64,000 nt of DNA. Source: Amphiura filiformis. Lineage: Eukaryota > Echinodermata > Ophiuroidea > Amphilepidida > Amphiuridae. The position numbers were made by a program, and so were the translations under genes. The stretch spans positions 38,892,437-38,956,436 of the forward strand of contig NC_092641.1 in the NCBI RefSeq assembly GCF_039555335.1, read 5' to 3'. Below are positions 33,714 to 48,200 of the stretch, piece by piece. Below the pieces are notes generated by a model, which worked only from the letters and a program-made list of their open reading frames with translations, did no database searches and was not told the DNA's origin. The first letter of the stretch is position 1. Each line of letters opens with the position of its first letter.

Positions 33714-35948
33714 ATTTTTGCACAACAATATTGATGTGATAGACTGGCCCTATTGAGCCAAAATATGGTAAACAGCCCAATAATGGAATGAATTAAGCCT
33801 CTTAAAAATATGTGGTCAAATATGCACCGATTGCAAAGTGATGTCATGTTGACCAAATAATGTGTCATTTTGTGGTCAAAATGATAACCACATATTTTTA
33901 AGACTGTAAGCATCAATTATTTTGCAACTCCTATATTGTTATATTCCTAATTGAATTTGATGGATGAACTTGAAATTCCTTGATTGCTGTATTGTTGAAG
34001 ACAGGATTACAAAAATGTTGGTTATTTAAAAAGTTGAGTTAGAAATTGCACAGAACTACTGTGATCCAAAGGTGAAAATAGCAGGGTCCTACTTTTTGTG
34101 AAAAAGTAAGAGCCCAGGAGGTGGGTTTTGTGAGAACCTGGAGCTACTTGCAACTAGCCAAGAGTTAAAATGCACTGCTACTTTCTGTCATACAAATGAG
34201 TTATTTAGACTTTGCTTAGATTGCCCAGGGTGAAAATGACAGGGTTCGAACCAGGCCCAACTTTAGTGAGGCCCTTCTTTTGTGATAAAGTGGACCCCAG
34301 TTAAGTTGGATTTTGTATGAATCAGGAGCTATATTTATTAAAATCATATGGCAGCCGAAGGCTGAAATACATGACATGTACATGTACTTGCGACCAAGCA
34401 CAAGTTAAAACCCATTGCTATTTGAAGAGCTCAATTCCAAACCATGTTTAGTCCACAAACACATGTGTCTGATTTACCTTTGCGATATTGCTATGGGTTG
34501 TGATGATATAGGTATTACAATTTCAGGTGGATGCACCATTACCAAGAAAACAGTGGATGGACGACAGTGACAATAATGTGTGAGAGGCCTTTGATTTCCA
34601 AATGAGAACAATTATAGTCTGCATATTGTTAACCAGCATTGTGGTAAATAATGGCTTGTTCATGGTACAACTCATTGTTGCTAATGTCAAACTTGTCAAA
34701 GTATAAATTGTGATTGTATCATACAAGTAAATGAGAAACTTGTGGTTGTGGACTTAACACGGTTTGGAAACAAGCTCTTCATTTGTATTCTGTCATGCAA
34801 AGATGAGATATTTTCCCGGTCACGTTTTTAGAGGTTAACCAGGAGCTATTTCATGGTAGTAAACAGTGGGCAAATATTTCACTATTATCATTCTCACATT
34901 ATACCCAGGGCCTGCAAGGTACTAGTATATTTGAAAAATGAGGCATCGCTCAGATTGAAACGTAACAGAAAGAAATGTTACTAAAAGTTTAATATTTACT
35001 GTGTATTTACTCTGTTTTCTATAATAAAAAAGTATTTGTATGAAAATATATTATCTTTAGCTGTCATGTGTGGGTAATGATACTCCCCAATATCAGAATA
35101 CAGAACCATTTATAAATTAGAAACAATAGTATTCGGTTTTGTCAGATAAATCATATTCTTGACATATTAATCGTTTTGGGTCGCCCTAACTGAATGTTAG
35201 CATTCCATATTCATTAATCAATCTTATTTTTAACAGGCCAAATATGACTTTTCATCATAGGGTCTTTTATTTGTGCTAGAGCAATAAACCCAAAAGGAGA
35301 TTAGCGCTGCAATGGCAGCAAACATAATCTTGGACAATTATACAGTTACCACACGGAACAAAGCAAATGATTCTGTTGGGTTCAGTCGTGGTCAAGTTAA
35401 AGTGGTTAGTTGTCCAAGATTCTGCTTTTATGCGCTGCGCTGGCATAATCCCCATTGTTCATCGCTTAGTGAGTTCATTCATGTTTATTTAAATTAAGCG
35501 CCTATAATAGAGGTTATGCAATTTACTCATGCGTGACTACTAACAAAAGGCGCTGATTCAAACCAATTCAATGCACGACCTTGGAGTTACCTGTATGGCT
35601 TTGGCGGGCTATTTTGAAACGGACAGTCATGGTTGCACATGCAGGTACTTCTAAACAAGGTATAGCAGTCGCTGATAGGATGTGCAGCTTATAGAACACG
35701 GATAACCTCTATAGTAGAGTCTTCTGTGATTTAGTGTGACCAACAACCCACTCGACAGAACAAATTGGAGAAATGTTGCTGCAGTCGCTACACATGGCTT
35801 TCTTTTGATCGCCCATTGACAAATGCCCGAAACCATCGGAAAAAATCGAGAGACTCGGGAGCGAGCACATTCAAACGGGCGGCTGAGACACTATTCAGGA
35901 CTGCTATGACGGTACTGTTCATATTTAGCAAAAATTCCTTGAAGCGGC

Positions 35949-36208
35949 CTACATACGACACATAACAATAGCCACAATGAGCGCACTTACAACCAGTAAG
36001 CTAACAGATTGAAGAGATACAGCGCTATTGCAGTCATCCTCATCACACGAGCATGATATACCAGAAACAGCATCGATTTTATCAGTTGACCCTAACGTTT
36101 CAAAAACCTCTGCCACGATAACCAACAACTCGGTCGCATGGGGCTCGCATCCTGTCTCAAGATTGTCACTGGTGCCATAACGTCGACTTTGCCATAGATA
36201 ATCAATTG
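35949..36208 (-). CDS. Ly6/uPAR gene, last coding exon
   Basis: 260 nt, acceptor CATTTTAG, stop TAG at 35951-35949. It encodes IDYLWQSRRYGTSDNLETGC and, after a gap, VSGISCSCDEDDCNSAVSLQ then a hydrophobic tail. Cysteines 7-10 of the LU fold are present. The position of cysteine 6 (RKC in the 63 kb paralogue) reads RRY (TAT instead of TGT). Confidence 0.9.
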
Positions 36209-39200
36209 CTAAAATGGAAAATAACAGAAATGATAAACTAAAGTTACAAAAAGAAAATGTTAGGTATATTCAGAACTGAGTTAAACAGAGCGTACTAGCT
36301 TCCAATGAGACACACTGAATGAAGAATTGTAGGCTAAACTAAGAAACTGATGCATGCAATATAAAATATGTACAGTGCGATGGACCCCAGCTGAAATAGG
36401 GGCTATTGTTTTTCTTGATTATTTTCCAGTAGTCCCACACAAGACTTCGGACTATAGACATCGAGGGTTGAGACTTGAGAGCCAGAAAGACTTAACTCAT
36501 AATTATGGAGGAAATATTGATTTTTGAAGACCAAAGCAAGGAGCCAACGTTGTGCTCATTTTGTGACATGTGTGAGAGCTTGTCATAGTGCAGTTACGGC
36601 TTTCTGGTTCTGATAGACGGACCTAAGTCAAGTTGCTGAGGTTGCCATTTATTACGCTCGGTGCTTACGCTCGAATCGCCTGCAAGCTGTTATTTATTCA
36701 AGCTCAATATCGTCACAGCCTGGAGATTAGAGTGATTTTGAGTGAGTCAGACTAGTGCAGTGGCTACGCCAGGGGACAGCTTCCCCCATGTGAGAAGTCT
36801 TCCACCGTGCCATGACGGCCGCCCAAATTTTGGAAGATTTTTAGGCATTATTTGTACTTTGTAGCCCATTTTTGTCAAATTTCCCCATGAAAGTTACTTT
36901 AGCCCTCCCATTAGTCCCAATGTAAGATTCCTGGCTACACCACTGAACGGGCCACAGTGACATCGCCTCGATATCTTCATAGTAGAAATCGCCATGGTAG
37001 GTTGAATCCACAGCCACCTATGACCATTTTATTCGGACCTTATGAGATGCATATTATTAGCGAAGTGACTTGACTAAGGCTACTGTATAGACGGGTAATT
37101 GATTTCTCGCTCTGTGAGCAAGCTTGTATACGACATTGCGGTCAATGATTATACTCTCTCCACTTGAGTGAGTGCCGCTATAGCCTGCTGCGCGCTGTAG
37201 TCCATATAGGACCAACGCAATATAAAATTGAGAGTTTTGGTCAAATTTTGACTTCAAAGCGCACGGCCAATTTTCAAAGCGCACGCTAACGACTATAATA
37301 TCTGTTCAACACATATTTTCAAGTGTATGAGACCACATCTGGTTTCTTGAGAAAAATTCATTTACGGAGATATTCATCATTTTGTAACCCAGTATCCGAA
37401 GATTTTCGCCTGATATCAAAATCGTGCATAGCAATTCACGTGTATGGATCCTGTGTATTCATTTTAATGTCCCTGCTGCACCAAATAATTATTAGCCAGG
37501 CGATGTCGGTGTGCGGCGTTAGCACGAAGTTGTAATAAAAATTCCTTTTAAAAAAGGAATGGGCGCCCCAATGTGAGCTTGGACGTGATATGGTGAATTC
37601 CATGGTGTTGGATGTGATATGGTGAATTCCATGGTGTGTAGATTTGGTATAATGATTTTTCTAGGGAAGAGTAGAAGATGATCAAATGCAAGAGAAGTGT
37701 GTTTGATTGGGAAAGGTGTTCTGACAATCCAAATATATACTTAGTCCACCTCAGATGACCTGTAACAATTTTGGCGCAGAATTGTGATCGACATTACTTA
37801 ATTCACCTCGGATGACTTTGATCTGACATTCAACATTTTCGCGCTTACACCAATCATGTCCATAACAATTTAACTCTTACAACTTCCTGTCAACTCTCTA
37901 ATTTAATACTCTAAATTTCTGTCTCTTTGCCTTTTCTGTCTTGTACCATTTAGTACACTACAGTTTTTTACAATTATTAAGATAAGCAAACATTGCTGGG
38001 TAGATAACAGGATTTAGTTATTTACTTAATCCAATCATGTTTTCTGAATGAATTGAATTGTCAAATAATGTCGTAAAAACATTATTTGTGAACGGATTTT
38101 CATCGCTGACAAAACAAAATGTATGTTTAATATATCAATTATTTCAATGAGAACAGTTCCATTAACTTTCTTCCATAAATAATCACAGAGTATTATCTGT
38201 TTACAAAATAAACGGTTTTTTAATTGTATATTCAGATTTAATTAGCGTGCAAATATCATTATCAGTACTACTCAAAAACATGGCCTTGCTTATGTTTACA
38301 TTGTATAGTCACTGCCTCGTTTGATCTCTTAGGCCAATAAAAAATTGTTTGCTTGCCCTTAAATGAATTTTCAAAAATTGAATCGGTCGGTCATGGGATT
38401 TCTTTCTTTTTAAATTTTTTTTTTTTTTATTACTAGCAAACTCTACTGTTTGTATTAATTAAGGTTCAAAATATGAAAAATCAGATAATTTTGGTGTCAA
38501 AATGAATCAACTAACATTACAAAACAACTAAAATGTTGAACACAAGTTCTAAAATACATTTTTTTTACATCTTCAGAATGCAACAATTTGAAAAGAAAAA
38601 AAAACTTTGCAGGAATTTCCAAAAATAGGGTCGGTATTCTTTTGTACAGTAAATAGAAAAAAACACACCTTTTTTTCTGATTTCCAAAATAAATTTATAG
38701 GGCCGGTCGGTTGAGGGCAAGCAAACATCTTTTTTTTTTGCCTTATGGTCAACTTGCACTAGGATCCACAACATGCGCATCTATCAGCACACGGTTCTTT
38801 AACCCCAATACATTTGTACATTCATTGAATGACTTTGAAACTTTGGGTACAAAAACTCATACTCTGCAAATTAGGTCAAATTTTGCACTATGAATTGTTT
38901 ATTTGAGGTTATTGGACTATGCCATTGAGATAAGGCTATTGTAGTCCATAGTGTTGGTCACCGTCTATCGGGTTCTAAGAGGCGGTAAACTGGTTTAAGC
39001 CATACAAAGGTCTCGGTTTATTTGGTGTTTTAATTCCATTAATTTTGTATTTTAAACAAAGAATATACGCACAAGATTTTATCCCATGCATATCAGAAAA
39101 CAATAATAAAATAAAATCCAAGCAAATTGTGGTTTTATTTTTTAGCTGGGCATACTTTTAGGAAAACAATTGCGAAGTAAATCTAGCAAGAGTGAAATTA

Positions 39201-42200
39201 GAAACTTTTCACAAAGTCATGCCAATAAGGTGCCCCCGCCGTTGCGGGCGCCCAAAAAGTCGCAACCTAATATCTTTTTACTTCTTTACCTTCACCAGTC
39301 TTGCCAGTGATATCCATATTCAAATCACTGGCATAACATTTGTTGATCAGTCCACTCGGTGGCGCATCGCAAGTAACTAGTGTGGCCGTATTTTCCGGGT
39401 CATCCCAACAGTCTTCTGGACCCATACCAGGAAGATTTGTAGCCACACCATTTACACTGATAATACGTTGATAGGTGCAGTTGTAACATTGAAGAGCAGC
39501 TGTAAGATGTAACAATCACAACTTTTTATAGTAACACACAATTTTTAATGAATCATTCAACATTTATGTCTCATTTGGTCCTTGGTAAAATCATAAAATG
39601 TAAACGTTTTTAATTTGATATGACGCATTTCATTAAAGTGCACTAGTAGTACCGTAATAGTGTATGCAATAAAAACTCGCGTCTTTAATTTTTATGTCAA
39701 CTTATATAGGCCTAAATCACAAAGTCTAGCTTTACACTCAGGAAATTATTTTTGTTACTTAATAATTACTAGTATTTCATTTTGAGGTATAAAAAGTGGA
39801 ACATTCAACCACTTATTTAGTTTTTGCCATTTTTGCCAAGTGGAAATAAACGTGGTTAAAAAAGTATTTGATTTTTTCCACCTGCGTCAAAAACCTGCAA
39901 ACCGTGCACAACATGGAGTAAGACAGGGTTGCATTATTTATCCAGTCCTGTTTGACATGGTCATGGACTTTACCATAGACATGAGCATCATACACTGGAA
40001 ACACCATACTGGGATCAACTTGTAATAAAAATTCCCTTTAAAAGGGAAAGCCAGCCTCAATGTAGAAGAGGTCTTGTAATTAGTTTTGGTCAATGTGAAA
40101 GGCATTTTTAGGATCACGGCTTACTACATCCATGTTACATGACAGTCCACCAAACCATCAACGGTGAGAAGATGTACACTGAAACTGCAGAAAACATTAG
40201 CTCCTAATCTCCTGTCAACTCTTTAATTCATTATTGTTCATTATTATTAATTCATTATTGTTCTCTAAATTGTTCTGTTCTGGTTTTATTTGTCTTTTCA
40301 GCTTTTTACCCACGATATTTCAATTTCCAATTTTTTAATACCATAACTTACGAACTCAATTTCTTCGCTTAGGAATGTCAGATTTTATTGGGGAAAACGG
40401 CGTTGTGGAGCAAAATAGCTCTTTATGTGAAAGCCTCCAAATTTATACGCCACATTTCTTAAAGACCCATTCAGTGATCCCAGTGCAAGAGTAAAAAAAT
40501 TTAAATTGTTTATAAATTGCTTAAAAGAGAAGGATAGGCCTAAGTCATTCAAATTGTCATTTGGTATTTTTGAAATTCCAAATTTGGCAAAAAATGAAGA
40601 AAACAGCAGTACTGACGAAGTTCAAGCCCCGCCATTCAAATACTTGTAGCTTATTTTAGTTACGGTCACTATCTAAAAATACGAGATCTCGTGTAGAATG
40701 TCTTATTTTGTCTTAAATAGGCCTACACGGCTTTTGGCTGAACCATTCGCAGACTTAGCACATCTATGTAATAACAAAGGTACGGTACCAAAATTTTGAT
40801 GATTTTACGATCGTCCGGATGAGCAAATCGCTGAATGGGCCTTTAATATTAATAATAGATAAGCTGCCTTTAAAAATATTATTGACAATGTTGAGAGTAG
40901 GAATTACCTTGAAAAATGTCTCAAAAATACAACATGCCAGTTATATTCCGGTCTGAAACGATCAGACAATATTTTAAACATTAATAACATCATAAACCCA
41001 AATCGTGAAAAAATCACCCCGGGTAGATTTTTGGCTATTTCTCCATTTACGATCCTGCCCAAAAGTGTCTGCTTTCGATATACCACGTCACAAATACTAC
41101 ACTGCACTGACTGCAGGTTTTAGTTAAAAGGGCATTTCGTGATCCACAGCATCATCCCCTAACATGAAAGCCATCTTATTAATATTGCATCAGCTAACAA
41201 TTTCATTTAAATCATTTTGAATGATATTGACGTCATCTTCCGAGTATAGAGGCCTATAAAGGAGCGTGTCATCTGCATATTGTGGAAGAGGAGACTGAAC
41301 AAAATTTGGAAGATCTAAAACAAAAGATTAAACAAAAGAGGACCCAGCACAGACCCTTGTGGGACCCCTGATTTAACAGGGACCCACTCAGAGGATGCCC
41401 CTCTGAACTTAACACATTGGTAACGATTTAAAAGAAAGGAGGCGATCCAGTGCCAAAGCGGACCACAAATGCCATACAGATGAAGCTTCCTTAAAAGAAT
41501 AGAATGACTGACCTTGTCAAAGGCCTTACTCCAGTCAAGAAAGATGACGTCAACATCAGGGGGAGATCGTTTATCAAGAATTTGGGACCAGTGATGGCAA
41601 ACCGTAGTCAGGAGAGTGGTACAAGAGCGACCGGATATAAAACCTTTTCTCAAAAAAAAAGTTGAGATTTTTATATCACTGGAAACCTCTGGCTACATAA
41701 TGTTTATGTACAAAATATTTCTTGCAGATTAATTCGTTAGCAAAGTAATCGTGAAATTTGAATTTCGTTCTGGTATACCAGAACAAAATTGCAACACATT
41801 GTGTACACATAACCATGCATAACTCGTAAAGGCAAAATCGGAATCAACTGAAATTTTTTAGAATAAGCTTTTTTTGTGGATATCTACTGAAAAATGTCAT
41901 AAAAAGAGGATGCTAGGATCACGAAATACTCCTTAAATTCGCCATATAACATAATATAAACTCACCTTACATGTACATTTTTTATTTTAAAATAATTTGA
42001 TATTAATTCGCAATGTATAGTTTACTATATGATAGATGGTGGCAAGAACATTTATAAAGGACTGATTACTCACTGCAATCTTCACTCTTGTGTGTTTTGA
42101 CTGTAAGTTTATGAATCAAATAAAAGATAGAAAGTAGCTTCACTTACGTTATGTGTCATTTTATTTATAACATAGAAGTTATTAAATTAATAAAGTAAGA

Positions 42201-45200
42201 CAATTTATTTATCTATAAGTGCATGTCAAATGGGTACATTGTTCAATACTATAGGCCTACATGCATAAATTATGCCCATATTATAGCTAAAAAAAAAAAA
42301 ACTTTATTTTGCATCGGATTTTTCCCATTGAAAAGGCAAAACTGATGTTCATGATAGCAACTATTTCATCAATAGCATTTTGAGTCATTTTTATCCATAA
42401 AACGACACAGGATAGGATAGATAATTACTTTGACATCAATATGGTCCATATGATGAAGATTTTGATTCTTAGATCTGTTATCAACATGATATCACGCTGT
42501 TCAGTGGTCAAGGACCCCGGGTCAAAGACACTGAAATGACATACTTTTCTTCTGCTGACCATATGATGCTGTATATTAACTATTATTGTTACATTTTAGG
42601 CCTATATACCTAAAACTTTTAAAGTCATATTAATTCAAACATAACTTTGGTAATACTCACTCGTTTTCATTCGTTGAAACGGCGAAACATAGTTACTTTT
42701 CCTTACACATCGAATTAAAATATTTTTAAAAAAATTCAACCACAAAAAGTTTTAACAAAAAGTCATTCCAATACCAATAAAAATTAATCTCTTGAGCAAA
42801 CTGACCCCATCCCAGAAACAGGTACCAGCCCGATGGGCTGGCGAAAACACTGTTTATGCTCAAAACAAATCAGATGGCTTGGCAGATGCTGCACAAGTTG
42901 GCCTCATCAGCAAATCAAAAATCAAAATGATGTCTCTCAATACCAGTCTACCTGGAGGACCAGGTAATCGAAAATCTTTCCAGCTTCGCATATCTGTACA
43001 CATAGACTCAACTGGAGACTTTGCTAAAGGTGTTAAAATGAAATCGAAAGTCATTGTTGCATTCCAAAAGTTAAAATAACATAGTCAAACTGCCTCAGCA
43101 AAGCTATAAAATTTAAATCTCCCAAAGCAATGTCCTGTCTCACTGTCTGTCCTGCTTATATTGCTAGGCCTACTGAGCAAACAGAGCATCTCTACCTTCA
43201 TGAACAGAGTAAAAGTGTTATTCCTAGACTCACCTGCCTGCGACACACATAGAAGGAAACCAACAAAAGCTGCTGATGTATTCATGGCTGGAATAAATTT
43301 CAGACAATACAAAATTAAAATACAGGTACGTTAGTACACCACATTTCGCCATAATATATTCTAGAAACGCTTGCTGTTAGAATAAGAAAAATTTTAATTG
43401 TAATTATTGCACAGGTCACGGCGACCCTGTGACCTTTCCGGAAAAAAAGCCGAGTGGCAGGTTTTTCAAATAAATATTTTCTGTGTAAAAACTGTACCAT
43501 CAGATAGGTAATGGATAATATGAATATTAACTGTACATCTATCACAACAATTTTTGATAACAACTTGCGTCACAATTGATCTAGTATAGAAGGTAGAGAA
43601 TTTATTTCAATCTTATATAGGGGAGAGCGGGGAGTGTTCGCCCTATTTTTTTCGGACCAGCCTAGCGATGTCAGTTTTAAGGTTAGGGATGATCTGATTA
43701 GCCCATGTGAAAGCCCTATGTCTTAGCTATATACGGCCACAATCCCAGAACTATAGGCCTTACAATAGCAACAGGATAGAGGAAACAAAAAAGTTTTGCA
43801 AAGTGGCGAACTTGCCCCATATTGGGGCAGGTTCGCCCATATGGTGGGGTAAGTTCACCCTAATCACAAAAAAAGATTTAAACATTGCATAACAATAACA
43901 TATTCAATGCAAACATTTAGCAAGAGTATACAGGGCATTCATTCTCTTCTGGGGAGTCACTAAATTTGTTGCAGGGGTCGGGTCATGGTAAAATGTAGGG
44001 GTCCAAAGTGAGCTTAAACGTATCATGTTTACAACTTCGGGGAGATTATGGAATAGGACATAAACGGTGGTATGGGTAATACTGATACCACATAACTTTA
44101 AAAAACATGCTTTTCAGTAGTTTACCTTGTTTAATGGTATAATTATCAATATTTTGCATAATACGCTGATGGGGCAGGTCCGCCCTCCAGTTTGGGGTAA
44201 GTCCGCCCGGGGAAGATATAGGGCGAACATGCCCCATCCTCAAAAGGGCGAACGTGCCCCTTGTGCACATTTTTGTATTTTCTTCGGGTTATGCAAAATA
44301 CAAATCGAATAAGGAGTTTATAACTGCATTAAATCTTTGAGAAATCCCATATGTTCCCAACACAGATTTCCATTAAAACCATCTGTATTTATGTATCAAT
44401 GATAATACAACATTATTAATGCAACAAAAAATTACGTTTTGGTGTAATTTTTTTGTTTTGGCTGCAGTTCGATGAACACGTCCCTATATCTCGCGTAGCT
44501 AATATGAGAAGTTTATAATGACCTATGCCACCTAATTTTGCCATCACCAAATCCCCCGATAGCCGTAGTGCTGAGAAACAAGGGGTGGGCGAACCTGCCC
44601 CTAGGGCGAACACTCCCCGCTCTCCCCTACGCCATTTTTTTTTGGAATTAAGTGAAAATTAATTCTGTAAAAACTGCATTTTTTTTAATGTAATTTTCAC
44701 ATTAGACCCGACAAAAGATTACCGTTTTGTTGTTATGATAATCTAATCTTTTGATTTTGTAAATAAAATTAGGGGTCTAATGTGGATTTAGGATGCAAAC
44801 TGGAACAATCCAATGCCTTGTCAAAATCATTTGCTTCAAAATGGAGTTCGGATGCACTTCGTAATACAACTTCCGCCACTGCGGGAAACCACATGCACAG
44901 CAGAGCACATGGCCGATATCAAAATCGATTTCATGTATTGTGTATGTAGGCCTATTCATAGGACCCTCGTATTAATTGTCTCTATGCGCTTGAGAATTCA
45001 ACAATATAAATAATGGTAGCTTTATTATAATACACATTAATGTTTTAAGCAGATAAAATTCCAAAATATGATGCAGTAATGAAGTTGCGATTTATTAATA
45101 TTATAGGTATACATTTTCACGATGACACTGTCAAGTTCTTCGTGGTCGAGCGGTCTAAGGCGCTGGACGTATGGTATACGTGATACTAGCCAAAGCGGTG

Positions 45201-48200
45201 AGCCGTGAGTTCGAACCCCGCCTCTGCCAAAGTTTAAAAGAATTGAAATTAAAATTTTACTTTTTAAAAATTTCATATTGGGGAAATGTGACTGGGAGAA
45301 TTTATGTATGGCGTGGAGTGGTGTGGTACGTTAGGAAGTCTTTAGTAGCTCGATGGCCTGACGAAGACACGTGTCATTTCCACGCTGACGAACATGCGGA
45401 ATTCACCAGTGGCGTAGATTTCTTTTTGACATTGGGGTGGGGGGGGATATCTTGACGGTATAGTGAATTCAGCACCTTTTGGCGAAATAATAAGTTTATG
45501 GTACAAATGCGCGCGAAACCCGCAAATGTTTTAGCATTTTGAAGCTAAACTGTTTGAGCGCGAAAAAAATTGCACTTTGGGGGCTAAAATGGCCAAATAT
45601 GAAGTTTTGGTCAGAAACCTACACTACCATGACTACAGGCGTCAACATGGGGATGATTGTCATGATTGTATTGATCTTAGATGATCTTGTATTTTGGTAC
45701 GTGAACTCAAAATAAGATAAGTACGCGAACCAAAATACACCGGTAAGGCCCTTCGCACCTGATTATTAGTTTCCTGTTAACGATTTTGAAAAAGGGACGA
45801 GGTGACTTTTAATTATTAATTATTAATTATCTTTTATTTTCTTTATTTAGTTTGAACTATTACGAGCAACTATTGACTCGTTTTGACTAGAGCGGGCATT
45901 TAATTATTTCACAACAATATTTGATTTTATAAATAAGTGAAGGTGGAGTTGTACTCTTTGTTCATTCATCATTATTGTTGATATTATTAAAGTCAGAAAA
46001 TGGCAAGTAAAAGTAGTTGAAAGTTATTTTAAAGGAGAAAATTAGAAATAAAAATAAAATAATTAATTATTTTGAGATTTTCAATTTTGGACGCGGGCAG
46101 TAAACAGGAAACTAATAATCAAGTGTGAAGGGCCTAAAGGTAAAAAATTCAGTGCAAAACATTTACATGAAAATATGTGGGTATCCTCCTACAAGATTTA
46201 GTTCGATATGCAAGTGTTATGATTATGCTAACAGATTGATACTAAAACATTTGATACACCGGAAACGTTTAAAATCGTAAAACATTTACATGGAAATATG
46301 TGATCCCTTTTGTCGAAGTGAATCTTTTTTTTGTCGTTTACAAAATTTCCAATATTTATCTTAATGTCAGCTTCAATTCAAGCCAACTGAAGTGACCGAA
46401 TGGTATTATTTTGATCATGTTTATGGTCACTTCAAGTTAGGTCTACTTATGTCTGCTGTGTACTAGATATATGATGCACAGATTTTTCCATTTCCGCGAC
46501 ATCAAATTCCGATTAAATTTTTACTTCGCCTACAACAAAATGATATTAACACAAAATGTTCTCACAAGCTAGATAAGACCCTAGGTTATAATCATGGAAA
46601 ATAGGTTCACAACTCATAAGTCCCCCCTCAATACGTTTTGAAATAAATCGAAAATATTTGACGAAATGCAAATGTGCAAAGGTATATGAGTGGCCTTATT
46701 TGTTTCACGCATATGGACCAAATTATAGCGTCACACGTCATTGCGTTCAGTCACACTGGTTCATTATGTAAAAAAGACTGTTTTAAAAAGTAGCATCTGA
46801 AGCTATCTGAGTCCATAGGAGTCAACTTTCAAACAATGCAGTAGGCCATGTTTAAAGAAAACCTGACTGCTATGGACTCAGGTGCAACTTTAAAACGGCC
46901 TCATTTCTTATAGAATTAACTATCTCGACTGAACGCAATGATGTCATGGATGTGTGACGCTATATTAATTGGTCTATTACGGTAAAACAAACTGTACATA
47001 CCTTTTTACATTTTTACATTTCGTAAAATATTTTTTGACTTATTTAAAAAAGTAAATGGGGACTTTTGTGGACCTATATAGGCAAAAAGTTGAGATATGA
47101 GGGTCGAGCTATGTCATATAGGTAGAACGTTTTGAATGACCCTCGTACATGCATATCACGACAAACTTACCTTGGTCGGTGCAATCGAGAAGGTATAATC
47201 AAAATCCACACTCGGGTGGGGGAGACTGATCAAATCCGATTCAACTTTAGTTTTGGGCAAATGAGTTATTAACGTCGACCATCCCCAAAAATACGTGTAT
47301 ACGTCGAACAACTGAAATTGTTGTCGTTATTTGTCTCTTTATGGTGACACAATTTGACTGCTGCATATTTTAGAGGTAATGAACCACTAAATTGATTAAC
47401 ACCAAAAACAGGATTAGTAGTAGCCAATATTAATACTCTCAAATATGTGAGTAAATCCACACAAAACCGATGACCATGACAAATTCATTGTCATTGGCTC
47501 AGTATTTCTGCATGATATGCATCATATCCATGAAGATTGCTGAACTTGTCCATGGGTCCATTTCACTAAACTTTTAACCCGGCGTAACTCAAGTATAGTA
47601 ACCATTCGTAAAGTTAGGAATACCCATACTAGACATAACTTACGAAGAGTCCCTGTGGTAAATCCTATTCATTCCAATAAGCGCCCAGGGCGCTTAACAA
47701 AGTCATTTTGGGTGGGCGCTTAATTTTTTACCTTGTTTACCTAATTTTTTTCGTAACGGGCATTTATTAGAGACAAATTTACGTATGTTATAGAAGGGTT
47801 CTGAGACGTTCTAATAGCTTTTCTGCACTGATGCAGAAAATGTATTGCAAGATTACACAGGACTTGTACCGGTAGTCCTGTAGCTATTTCACTGTATCAA
47901 CATCTATCTGTCACTTCAGCATTAATCATGTTAATGGTACCCTTTTGAAAATACCCTGGGTGGGCTCTTATATGATAATGTGCGCTTATTGGAATGAATA
48001 CGGTACGGGAATATAAGGGTCGATCGTTCGTATAAGTTTAGTGAAATGGATGTTACGTCTCGTCGTAAGTTACGAACGATTTCGAGATTGACGAAGCTTC
48101 GTAAAGTTTATAGTGAAATGAACCCATGTCGGTTTATATCACAGGGAAAAGAAAAAGTCAATTGTCATATAGGCCTATTTGGGCAATTCCAAGCGCATAA

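Larger units (their letters stand above)
31591..35948. other. convergent intergenic interval, NAA50 to Ly6 gene
   Basis: Besides the repeats listed separately, 34070-34420 holds a diverged tandem duplication (GTGAAAATAGCAGGGTCCTAC / GTGAAAATGACAGGGTTCGAA). 34421-35948 has nothing recognised except the 3' UTR expected for the minus-strand Ly6 gene. Confidence 0.5.
43335..45326. mobile_element. 1992-bp insertion in unit a, TSD TACGTTAG
   Basis: Absent from unit b, where the uninterrupted site reads GGTACGTTAGTAAGTC (49405-49420). TACGTTAG flanks it at 43327-43334 and 45327-45334, an 8-bp duplication as for hAT elements. The ends share an ACACCAC word (TACACCACATTTCG; complement of GTGGTGTGG). 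It contains the element at 43620-44627 and a tRNA-like sequence near 45136. No transposase was recognised. Confidence 0.85.

Noticed and set aside
35312..35497. 61-codon frame near the Ly6 3' side.
   Set aside because: No splice context or family resemblance; probably chance.
45136..45232. Functional tRNA-Leu gene.
   Set aside because: The acceptor strands do not pair and the anticodon arm is abnormal, though both pol III boxes are good. Recorded as a relic or SINE head.
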